Of a stretch of DNA of 64,000 bases, positions 54,345-64,000 are shown piece by piece. The notes under the pieces are model-generated. The model did no database searches. It was not told the DNA's origin and was given only the letters and a program-made list of their open reading frames with translations. The stretch comes from Achatina immaculata (Eukaryota > Mollusca > Gastropoda > Stylommatophora > Achatinidae). The translations under genes were made by a program, and so were the position numbers. Numbering within the stretch: position 1 is the stretch's first letter; the number at the start of each line of letters is the position of its first letter. Location: assembly GCA_009760885.1 (NCBI GenBank), contig CM019716.1:12418550-12482549 (forward strand). Reading direction: 5' to 3'.

Positions 54345-54432
54345 CTCCGCCATAGTTGTTTCAGACTCCGCCATAGTTGTCTCAGACTCCGCCATAGTTG
54401 TCTCAGACTCCGCCATAGTTGTCTCAGACTCC
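54345..54432. repeat. 21-bp tandem repeat, about 4-5 copies
   Basis: Units of agactccgccatagttgtct. Closely related to the array at 51905-52620. Confidence 0.88.
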
Positions 54433-54574
54433 GTAAGACATTTAAACTACTCTAAAGTTGTTTTTCGCACCATTAAAGAGGATGAGTAATTAGGATTTTC
54501 CAGTTTATTAACATCTGATTAAAGAACATTGTACACAAGTAGCATCCTCAAAGTAGCGTATTTTTGTTTCTTTT

Positions 54575-54870
54575 ATATTTCATCATCATCATCATCATCA
54601 TCATCATCTCTTGTGCCATCTCCCCCACGGAAGGCTGGCTGCAATGAATCTCCACCCCCGTTTTGTTTCTTGTCTTCTTAGAACACTCGGACAAGCTTGT
54701 CCCTGTCCATCTCTTGATGTTGTCCACCTATCTGTATCGTTGTCCTCCTCTTGTTCTTTTCCCTTTGATCTTGCCTCCAAGAAGAGTCTTCCGTATAGTA
54801 CTGTGTCTCTTGACATGCCCAAAGTATCTTAGTTGTCTTGTTTTTATGATTTTCGGTATTTATCTTCTCA
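54575..54870 (-). mobile_element. LINE 3' end with (GAT)n tail
   Basis: On the minus strand it encodes LRYFGHVKRHSTIRKTLLGG, then GKRTRGGQR and VDNIKRWTG, with an in-frame stop, ending MAQE before (atg)n at 54580-54607. It differs from the other families in the window. Confidence 0.8.
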
Positions 54871-54958
54871 CTTCTAGTTAACTCACTTCCCACGCAAATG
54901 AAACCCTATAAAAGAATGAGGTTACAAAACAAATTCAGTTAATTTTCAAGCGGACAAT

Positions 54959-55930
54959 TATGACACGTCTATCGCAAAATTTACGAAACATTCAAAGTCA
55001 CGTTGCCAGGGATTTAAACGTGCAGCAGATCACCATGAGTCGACTTTGACACCATTTCCAAGCCACTGGCTCAGCTGAAGACCGGCACCGTAGTGGACGA
55101 CCCAGGGTGGCAACAGCAACTGATGATCGCTTTATTCTGGTTCATCACCTCAGAAACAGGTTTACAACAGCTTCCTCAAGTGCCCAGTCATTGCTTGCAG
55201 GACGTCGTGTGTCTGATCAAACTGTCCGGAATAGACTGCATGAAGCTGGACTGGTGGCACGACGACCTCACCGAGGTCCTTCTTAACGAGACGCCATCGC
55301 CAAAATCGACTTGTTTGGGCCAACCAGAATGGGACCTGAACAACTGTCAATCAATGGAGACGTATATGGTTTAGTGACGAATCTTCCTTTTTGTTGCACA
55401 GCCATGATATGCGGAGAAGGGTCTACCGTAGGCCAAATGAACGTTTTGACCAAAATTGCGTTGATGAAGCTCCGCCGCACGGTGGTGGAGGTGTAATGGT
55501 ATGGGGAATGATCACTTTCAAAGGAAGGAGTCCATTGGTGCAGACTGAAGGAGGCTTGAATGTGCAATGATACGTCAATGAAATTCTTCGACCCCATGTC
55601 CTTCTATTTTTGGCTGTGCAAAGGTCTGTGTTTCAACAGGACAACGCCAGACCCCATTCTGCACGGTTCACCACACAGTTCCTGACTGCCAACAACATTC
55701 TCACCCTTCCCTGGCCATCCCTGTCTCCAGAAATGAATCCGATCGAGCACCTATGGAATGAGCTGCAAAGACGTGTTTGTCGCCGAAACATTTCTCCAGC
55801 CAATCGTCGTGATCTGTGGCAGGCACTCCAGGAAGAGTGGGCAGCCATCCCACAGGCGCACATCATACATCTGTTCGTCAGGAGATGCCAGTCGCTGATC
55901 GATGCAAACGGAGGTAACACACCATACTAA
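54959..55930 (+). pseudogene. Tc1-type transposase (DD34E), broken
   Basis: It starts MTRLSQNLRNIQSHVARDL (helix-turn-helix) and has RHRSGRPRV. The catalytic core is FSDES (first Asp at 55376-55378), FQQDNARPH (second Asp at 55640-55642) and SPEMNPIEHLW (Glu at 55745-55747). The second Asp and the Glu are separated by 34 residues. Breaks are an early TGA (55049-55051), a TGA within NVQ*YVNE, and frame changes in the middle third. The C-terminus (ANGGNTPY) is intact. The terminal repeats were not identified. Confidence 0.88.
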
Positions 55931-56121
55931 GTTGAGAACCCCTGGGACTAACAAATTCTCGTCACACAGATGCAAGAAATTGTCAAGTGAGTGTTTAAAT
56001 CCTTAGGTATTATTGTGTGGAATCTGAAAATTTTTTTCATTCAATTTAAAAAGCTACAGAATATCAAAGTTATGGCTAAGATTGGGTCATCAGTAGTTAT
56101 GCGTTTCTTTATTTTGGACAG

Positions 56122-56126
<5 letters not shown>

Positions 56127-56178
<52 letters not shown>
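56127..56178. repeat. (TA)n microsatellite
   Basis: A run of about 25 TA units with one G interruption near the left. It borders the LINE fragment to its right. Confidence 0.95.
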
Positions 56179-56180
<2 letters not shown>

Positions 56181-56411
56181 GACATATTAAAAGTCATGAG
56201 AGTTTGGAGAAGACAGTCTTGGGAAAAAGGAAGAGAGGAAGACAAAGGCGAAGATGGCTGCAAGACATCGTTGATAATCTGCAAATGGATGCATCAGCAG
56301 CAGGCCATCTTGCTTACAACCGAGAGGCCTACAGGAGACCTGCTAGGGAGGCAAAGTTCCGCAAGGGACATACGAATGAATGAATGAATGAATGAATGAA
56401 TGAATGAATGA
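56179..56411 (+). mobile_element. LINE 3' fragment with (GAAT)n tail
   Basis: It encodes GHIKSHESLEKTVLGKRKRG, RRRWLQDIVDNLQMD and REAKFRKGHTNE, then (gaat)n. Same family as 19373-20731. Confidence 0.88.
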
Positions 56412-57050
56412 ACTGATTGTTCATAAAACTTGTATTAGTGTTCAAAACTGTACGGCGACTCCAGCACGTATTTCTTCTTCTTTTTTTTTTGTATAGTGCA
56501 GGGACTCATTCATGTCTAAAGCTTGGGAACCTCTGAGCTAGATCAAAGTAAGGACGGAGTGGCCTTGCCGATGAGGTTTCCCCTGTGTTGTCTGTGAAGT
56601 AGCGGCAAAAAAACACAGTTCTGTGTAATTTTTAAATTTATAAAAACCTTTTTTTCCTTTAATGTTTGAGTTGTAAAATTTCCTGGTAATGTTTTGTATT
56701 AGTCTGTAAGTGGGAAGAAAGTGATAAAGATCTTCTATGCTTGGATCATACGACCACGGCTTCTAAAAAAAGATCTGCTAAGAAAGAGCCAGGATTTCCT
56801 GACTTTCAAGATTCTTATAATGTATTTTCAGTGTTAACGTTCAGAACTTTCCGCTGCCGTGCAAAGCTTGTAATTATGGGCTCTCTTCTACTTCTCCCTT
56901 TGAATTCAAATCATACATAAAAAAGATGTTTTATTTTTGTCTTAGGACAGGAAGTTGGCAGGGAGGGGGGGGGGGATTGAGGATGTCCAGAAGTTACTGG
57001 AGTTTCCTAGTTTATTTATACTTTCTGATGAAGGTCGGTCGAATGACAAG
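56412..57050. other. no gene seen
   Basis: A+T-rich. Nothing recognised. Confidence 0.4.
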
Positions 57051-57054
57051 AAAC

Positions 57055-57345
57055 AGAATGTCCTGTATACAAGTAAAACAGACAGACATGTATATAGATA
57101 AAACAGACAGACATGCAAGAAGATAAAACAGACAGACATGCATGAAGATAAAACAGTCGCATATGTATTTAGATAAAACAGACAGACATTCACAACTAGA
57201 GACATAAAGAAGATAAAAGAGACACAGAAACAAAAACAGACAGACAAATATGCACACATATAAAGCGGACAGACATATTGACACACAGACACGCAGTCAG
57301 CCAAACAGACAGACAAAAATTAACAGACACGTGGGCAGACAAAAA
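57055..57345. repeat. about 27-bp irregular minisatellite
   Basis: Units around 'aaaacagacagacatg' with varied spacers. 57346-58405 beyond it has no recognised gene; a (caa)n run lies at 58110-58128. Confidence 0.82.
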
Positions 57346-58409
57346 TGTTCGTTCTGTTTGTGCACTATTCTCGAACTAGTCCCAAAATATAAAAACAACA
57401 AAAGAAAAGAAAAGAAACTCTCTTATCTCCCTGGAGAAAGCGGACAACTCAGTCCCGACCAGGGGAAAGTATACAGGACTGAGCGTCCCGTCTGCCTGAA
57501 AACTTCAATCTTTCCTACTTTACGCAGCAAGGTCTCCACAGCGCTCTGTGGTCTTGTTTACGTGTCTCCTACAAGGACTGTTTGCTCATTTTCTGCCAGA
57601 ATAAACCGATTAGTTTCCCCTCCCTGGAGTTTAGTTTCCCTCTCACCAAAGGAGGTCATCAAACTTCCTTCTTAATGAGGGAGAAAGAACAGGAGGGATA
57701 AACCTGGCAAAATATTGAAAGAGATCAGATGATATTAAGAAGAGAGATATCAGCTTTCTTCCGATTGTTTTTATTTTAATTCTAAACTTTTGTTCAGTCT
57801 TTAAGAGCCGAATATAAACCTTTTTTTTCTTTATTATTAACGACAAGATTGCGATAATCGATATAAGTGTTTTCTCTCATAAATTATTACGTGATAATGT
57901 ATACGCGAAAAAGAGTTTTCCTACCTTAAATTATGTAGACTCTGCCAAACACAAGTTTGCACGCGAGCTTTGTTAGTGCTAACAAGATAAAGCGATAAAG
58001 AAACTACAGATGATCGTTCAGGAGTGTCCCGTATAGACAGAGCGTCCATTATCCTGAGCCAAGTCAACAAGACGTTGGCTGCTGAACGACAACACAAGCA
58101 GTGCCTGCACAACAACAACAACAACAACACTTACAGGCACATCATGCCAAAGAAAAACGCAACATGGAGAAATTCTGCAGCTCGAAGAATGGGGAAGATT
58201 CACAACTGAGATATTAAGATACTCACAAGTCACCCACAACAGATTTTGTTTACCAGCCAACGAAGTGGAAGAACTGGGCAATGTCTGTGCGTCATTTAAG
58301 AATGAAACGTGGGGGGGGGGGACTGAAGACAGAAGTTGCAGGCCCTAAGAAAATGGACTTTGCACTTATTTGCTGCTACTGTTGCCGATTATGCAAACTA
58401 AACACAGTC

Positions 58410-58705
58410 ATCTACTTGCACCTACATCCACCTACTTGTAACTACATCCACCTACTTGTAACTACATCCACCTACTTGTAACTACATCCACTCACTTTTC
58501 TCTCTATATCACATTTCTCCATCCACTTTTCTCTCTATATCACATTTCTCCACCCACTTTTCTCATTATATCACATTTATCCACCCACTTTTCTCTCTAT
58601 ATCACATTTCTCCACCCACTTTTCTCTCTATATCACATTTCTCCACCCACTTTTCTCTCTATATCACATTTCTCCACCCACTTTTCTCTCTATATCACAT
58701 TTGTG
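58410..58705. repeat. two adjoining minisatellites (20 bp and about 29 bp)
   Basis: 58410-58492: cacctacttgtaactacatc, about 4 copies. 58495-58705: units containing 'ctctatatcacatttctcc', about 7 copies. A (GA)n run follows at 58971-58999. Confidence 0.92.
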
Positions 58706-58966
58706 AGTAATGAACCAGAAAGTGTGAAATAAACCGCTCGCTTGTCCATGGAATATTAATTAAACGCTGGGAATGTGCCAGCTGGTGTTGTGATTGTGAC
58801 AAATCCTTTGTTGTGACATACGGCAACGTTTTGGCTATATTAGCTCTGAGATCGATTGTGTGGATGTTTACTGTTGTTTACAGGGGATTAAGATTGGCCG
58901 GGTATGGTAGATCCGGTATGTAGGCAGACAGATCTTACAAGAGAGACAGACAGAAAAACACATAGA

Positions 58967-59003
<37 letters not shown>

Positions 59004-59186
59004 AACAGAAAGATTAATATATGACGGGATGAGGAGATGGACAAATCTCAGATCAATATGCATGTAGATAGACAGAGAGACAGGCAGCCAGGCAGATGGA
59101 TGGGCGCTATGACAAAAATACAGAAATTAACCATGATCAGTTTTAGAACTGTTATTGATATAACCCAAGTTTGTCATTTGCGATCA

Positions 59187-59398
59187 TAGATATTTTAGTA
59201 AAGCCCTGAAGGTAGACTGTCATATATATTTTAGTAAAGCCCTGAAGGTAGATTGTCATAGATATTTTAGTAAAGCCATGAAGGTAGACTGTCATAGATA
59301 TTTTAGTAAAGCCACGAAGGTAGACTGTCATAGATATTTTAGTAAAGCCATGAAGGTAGACTGTCATAGATATTTTAGTAAAGCCCTGAAGGTAGACT
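59187..59398. repeat. 36-bp minisatellite, about 6 copies
   Basis: Units contain 'gatattttagtaaagccctg'. The unit is a multiple of 3 and leaves the minus strand open. Confidence 0.93.
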
Positions 59399-59689
59399 AA
59401 AAATGGGTACCAGAGAAATCTGGGAAGTTAAAGCTGCTAGTTGTGATACTGACAATATCACACTTTCATATGCCGAAGGCCTTAGAAATACGGGCCTAAC
59501 ACCGTTTCCCCAGTACACCTTAATGAGATGGAAACGAAAATTTTACTTTTACCTTTACTTCTTTTATTTGATCGTATTATTATTTATTATGAAAGTTAGA
59601 AAACAGAACAAAAAGACAGAAAACAGAACAAAAAGACAGAAAACAGAACCGCAAGCCAAATTATCACACAAAAATGTTCTTGACAAAGT

Positions 59690-59925
59690 CTATAAATTAA
59701 GATGATGGGGTAGAGCATCTATAAATTAAGATGATGGGGTAGAGTATCTATAAATTAAGATGATAGAGTAGAGCATCTATAAATTAAGATGACGAGAGTA
59801 TCTGTAAATGATGATGATGGGGTAGAATATCTATAAATTAAGATGACGGAGTATAGTATCTATAAATTAAGATGATGATGGGTAGAGTGTAAATGAAGAT
59901 GATGGGATAGAGTATCTGTGAACAG
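59690..59925. repeat. 29-bp minisatellite, about 8 copies
   Basis: Units contain 'ctataaattaagatgatggg'. Degenerate toward the right. Confidence 0.9.
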
Positions 59926-60284
59926 AAGTGTCAGCTCGTCTATGCTCAGGGAGGTAGCCGATATTTTACATTTACATCACCCCACGCAGGATGGTCAGGG
60001 TAAATAATACATCATATTACACAACACTGATATTATTACGTGTAATATTTTGTCTTTGCCTAAGGTCAACAGAATTGTAATGACCACATCAAACGCTGAC
60101 TGTCGCGGTTCTGTTAAAGCAGAAAACGCTGTGTGTAAATATACGCGAGATAAAAATGTTAAAAAGTGTCCACAAGTTTTTGAGGAACCCTGTAATGACA
60201 GAAAGGAGAAGCGAAAACAACCGGAAGAATATTCTGAAGAACAAAAATATAAAAACAAGAAATGTAACAGAAAACTTGGAAATG

Positions 60285-60350
60285 AGTCAGTCATCTGCAT
60301 GTTCTTTGCAGAACTTTGCCTCCCTAACAGCTCTCTTGATGAGAGTATCA
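60285..60350 (-). mobile_element. LINE 3' terminus, about 65 bp
   Basis: On the minus strand RAVREAKFCKEHADD and a stop, then tgactgac, the same terminus as at 20680-20731. It is a very short 5'-truncated copy. Confidence 0.75.
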
Positions 60351-61194
60351 TTAATATCATATTAGCTTAGTATTTTATTCTCACAAACATTTGTCATTAC
60401 TGACATTGGAGAGTTTCAGTTTAAACAAGAAATTGATGTCCGTTATTTCTGAAGATTTTAAATGGCGGACATCAATTCATTGATTGAGATATAACACCCG
60501 CAGTGTACGTAGTAGGAAATGGGAAATGGGAAATTGACAAATACAAGCTTGGTTTTCTAATATTAAAACTTGCCCCCCCCTCCCCCCATCCAGGAACGTA
60601 ATCAGATGTTTTGAAATTAAGTCTAGAAAACTGGACGTTTTAATAAATAAACCTGTAATATGCGAAAAAAGGACGGGGAAAGAAATGAAAATATGATACT
60701 TTTTACTGTTTAATTAATAGGAAATTGTTACTGAGAACAAAAAAAATCTTTAAATCATTACAATCTTCTAAATATGATGAGCAAATCAGGAACTTTGAAC
60801 GAGCTCAGCGCATGACACACTTTCTTAAAACTGGCGCTCGTTATCTTGATTATCGCGCCTGGTCTCGCATTGAAAGAGATAGACATTTATTCATTTATAA
60901 TTAGAAAATTAAAGACACTAATTATAATTCTAAAAAAAATAGATGGGTAATTTTTGCCTTTCTTGTCTCCTTTGTGCAGTTTGTGTATCTGTAGGATGCT
61001 ACTACTTGTAGACAGCGCAGGTGAATCTTTCCAACAATGCTGCAGGAGAATTTTTCTCTCAATGTTGCAGATGAATCTTTCTAACAATGTTCCAGGTGAA
61101 TCTTTCTAACAATGTGACCCAATGTTCGACCGAAGTAATCATCAGGAAATTCATCCATTCCTTCATTCAGCTTTCCGAGTCATTGCTGAAGACA

Positions 61195-61445
61195 AGACTT
61201 GTTTCCCTTCCTCTCTGTTCTAAGTCTTCTCCTGCCAGTTGTCTCCCTTCCTCTCTGTTCTAAGTCTTCTCCTGCCAGTTGTCTCCCTTCCTCTCTTTTC
61301 TAAGTCTTCTCCTGCCAGTTGTCTCCCTTCCTCTCTGTTCTAAGTCTTCTCCTGCCAGTTGTCTCCCTTCCTCTCTGTTCTAAGTCTTCTCCTGCCAGTT
61401 GTCTCCCTTCCTCTCTGTTCTAAGTCTTCTCCTGCCAGTTGTCCA
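61195..61445. repeat. 39-bp minisatellite grown from LINE sequence, about 6 copies
   Basis: Units contain 'taagtcttctcctgccagtt'. The right-most unit continues directly into LINE coding on the minus strand, so the unit was probably part of the LINE. Confidence 0.92.
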
Positions 61446-62560
61446 CTCCGAGAGCTCGTAGGTCTTCTTCCAGGTTGCCACGCCACAGCTGTCTCGGTCT
61501 CTGTCTCTTGGTCTGTCTCCGTTTGTCACTTCTGTATAAATCTTTTTTGTCTGTCTATTCTCCTCCATCCTCTCCAAGCGTCCGAGCCATATGTTTTTTT
61601 TTTTTAAATAATGGTAGTTATACATGATACATGGAGAATGGAACTGAGAGTGTATTTCTCTGTTACTTCAAGTTTTCCATTATTGTGATACAGAATCTCT
61701 GATTGGTCCAAAAAAGTATTCTCAAGAATCTGTTTTCAAAGATCTGTAGCTGTGCTTCGTCTTGCTTTGTGCTACTCCATGTCTTCTTACCCATGCAAGA
61801 CAACTGGCCTAATCTGTGACTTGCAGATATTTAGCTGGGTGTTGCTCATTACAACAAGCGACGAAGTGTTGTTTCCTGCTTGTATCATGACCCTAAATTC
61901 ATCTCTAACAGTGGTGGGTGGAGCTATTGAGTAATGCACGTAGATATTTATATGAATCTGTTCTTTCAATCCTTATATCTGGATCTGATTGTCTTGTTTT
62001 TTTTTTTTAATTTGTTGCCTTGCTGTTCTCGTGTGTTCAGTTTTCTCATAATTTATCTTTAGCCCCAGTTTTTCTGCTTGTTCTTGCCGATGTTTGAAGA
62101 CTTCTGTGCTCTCTTGCAAAGTTTCTCCTACAATATCTGGATCGTCTGGACATCCTAATATTCTCATTCTGTCATTAATTATTTCTTATTTATTTATTGT
62201 TCTTACAATTTTTCTAGGAACAGATAGAACAGCACCGGGGACGGGGCAGCACCTTGCTTCAGGCCTGTTCTTATTTGGAACGGTTTTGATTTCCCTCCTT
62301 TGTATACCGCCATGTTTTCTGTTTCCTCTACGCATAGTTTATTTGTGTTAATGTACTTCTTAGGTATCCCAGACTCCTTCATTGTAATGCCAGAGGCTGT
62401 TTCCATGGATACCGTCATATGCCTGTTTGAAATCTATGAAAATGTTGTGGACTTCTTTTCCAGACTCTCAACTTTTCTCAGGTTTCTGTCTCAGCCCGAA
62501 TATCTGGTCTATTGTAAACCTGTTCCTCCGGAGTATGGCTTGATAACTTCCTAAGATTTC
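61440..62560 (-). mobile_element. LINE RT and C-terminal relic
   Basis: On the minus strand, right to left: GIPKKYINTNKLCVEETEN, RTGLKQGAAPSPVLFYLF (RT palm), a degraded YADD region (LGCPDDPDIVGET), EKLGLKINYEKTEHTRT, then RLERMEENRQTKK and a basic tail. Stops and frame changes are frequent. A fifth LINE type in the window. Confidence 0.8.
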
Positions 62561-62689
62561 CTCCAGTTTTATTATGTTCAGTAATATTACTGATATTTTA
62601 TGCCAATTATTATATATTGTTATCAATATATTATTTATTATATTAAAAAGCTGTAAAATTCTATAGGAAATAAAGATGTACACAAAAAC

Positions 62690-62915
62690 ACGAGATTGTT
62701 ACTACAACAAAATAACGTAATGTTACTGCAACAAAATAAGGTAATGTTACTACAACAAAATAACGTAATGTTACTGCAACAAAATAACGTAATGTTACTA
62801 CAACAAAATAACGTTATGTTACTACAACAAAATAACGTAATGTTACTACAACAAAATAACGTAATGTTACTGCAACAAAATAACGTAATGTTACTGCAAC
62901 AAAATAACGTAACAC
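62690..62915. repeat. 24-bp minisatellite, about 9 copies
   Basis: Units contain 'acaacaaaataacgtaatgt'. The unit length leaves a plus-strand frame open (MLLQQNNV repeats); not a gene. Confidence 0.95.
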
Positions 62916-64000
62916 GACTGAGTTCTACTCAGCTGCAAAACGCCAAAGTAATATTTAGGCTAAGGCTTTCATGAGACGAAGATAAACAGTGGGAGATGAA
63001 AGAAGATATCAAAAGAAAAAAAAATGCCAGTTATTGAATAACAACTTGCCTTGACATTGTATAAATAAGTTGCACACTTTTGTCATGCGAATCACAGATC
63101 TGTATTCTTCCTATACCTTTTCTTGTTTTCACTCCATTCACGTTACCGTGCACCATTTCCCATCCATCATCAAACATTTCTTAAAAAACTAATTTTTGTG
63201 TCTGTGTGTGTGTGTGTGGAGGGGGGGGGTGCTTTTAAAGTGTTGAACATGGCCACCTGTGCTTAGCTCTTCTTCATCTGACAACTGTTATAATACTTAT
63301 TAATTCATGACTTTGTTATTTCTTCAAAAATAAATTTGACAAAGAACAGAAAAAAAAAACAAACACAATAAATTGTGTATTGGATGACCCAGAAAAAAAA
63401 AACAAAGAATAAAAAAAATTGATTTTCTATATAAAATGTTCAAATAAGGCCACAGATAATATGAATTTTAATTCTTGGCTTCACTTTTTTTTCTTAAAAA
63501 AAAAGATGGATAGGAAAGGGTTAATCTCATCTCAATGTTTTCACCTTTTGACAGTTTTTAAACAAATGTCCCTGCACAGTTTATGTCGAGCTTCCTGAGT
63601 TTGTTTCGGGAGTTAGTTGAAGGTTTGTGCTTCCAAGATATGAAACAGAAATGAATGGATCCTGATATCACAAACTACCTCACCGTCAGATCAAATTCTT
63701 TCAGATAAACTTGTCTCCCACATGTAGTCAGTAATCAATACAAGAAACTGGCATGCCAGTGAAAGAATCCTGGCAAGATGTTGGAGCACGGTTAAAACGG
63801 CCCTTAGTGGGAATAACAGGAAGTGTTTGCCAGATGGGCAAATGTAAAGAGTGGACGTGTTGAAGACAGGAGAGGAAACCTGGACAGGACAGTTCTAGGA
63901 GAGATTTGAACGAAGGTTTTCTTTTTCTTTTTACTTCGTGATGATTTGAGGAGAAAACTGTTTCAGAGACTGCCGTATGCTCTCCTGCTATATGCATTAA
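62916..64000. other. no gene seen
   Basis: A (TG)n/G9 run lies at 63201-63230. The stretch at 63728-63997 is open on the minus strand (KGRFNRAPTSCQDSF) but shows no family motif; an upstream RGK exon here cannot be excluded. Confidence 0.4.

Noticed and set aside
57024..57065. Hammerhead-like CTGATGA...GAAAC
   Set aside because: Stem I does not pair next to the core and the cleavage-site geometry is poor; likely chance.
63728..63997. Minus-strand open stretch as an upstream RGK exon
   Set aside because: No P-loop or known N-terminal motif and no clear donor; left unassigned.

Overview
The window is animal nuclear DNA. It is A+T-rich, with spliced genes that have canonical GT-AG introns and a very dense load of non-LTR retrotransposons, a Penelope-like element, DNA transposons and minisatellites. 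The mix of repeats and the style of the LINE 3' ends suggest a lophotrochozoan, probably a mollusc. That is an inference; nothing here fixes the species.

Two host genes can be read, both on the minus strand. From 842 to 27021 lies the 5' third of DGAT1 (diacylglycerol O-acyltransferase 1). Six coding exons were found by splice signals, codon phase and family motifs: 27021-26921, 13742-13655, 12285-12245, 9142-9060, 7164-7112 and 944-842. The start codon sits in a TATA-less promoter with ETS- and YY1-type motifs. The catalytic C-terminal half lies to the left of the window. From 47568 to 53200 lies the 3' part of an RGK-family (Gem/Rad/Rem-like) Ras-related GTPase, with exons 53200-53118, 49291-49108 and 47806-47568. 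It ends in the family's C-terminal Cys-containing motif. Its P-loop exon was not found in the window.

Layout. 1-27 kb: DGAT1 introns, filled with minisatellites, a 993-bp tandem duplication, a hAT MITE, a mariner relic, and in intron 1 a stack of insertions: a SINE-like fragment, a 4.5-kb RNase-H-bearing LINE, and a Penelope-like element that itself carries a second LINE and a 210-bp insert. Target-site duplications separate these insertions. 27-36 kb: a foldback element, a full-length 3.6-kb LINE with a nested insertion, LINE relics on the minus strand, a 20-bp minisatellite and a small MITE. 36-47 kb: a U2-snRNA-like sequence, a 1.3-kb foldback element, a 30-bp minisatellite, a decayed copy of a repeated invertebrate gene of unknown role, another hAT MITE and a tRNA-derived SINE. 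47-53 kb: the RGK gene, with a mariner and nested LINEs in its introns. 53-64 kb: a Tc1-type transposase pseudogene, LINE 3' ends and many minisatellites.

The most unusual structure is the minisatellite at about 13009-13670. Its 55-bp unit contains the last 16 bases of DGAT1 exon 2 plus its 5' splice site, so intron 2 begins with about a dozen copies of the exon's own donor. Also notable are an in-phase 143-codon candidate exon in DGAT1 intron 1, two related foldback elements with a hammerhead-like core, and a U2-like sequence with an altered branch-point-recognition stretch. All family assignments come from recognising motifs by eye; no database search was run.
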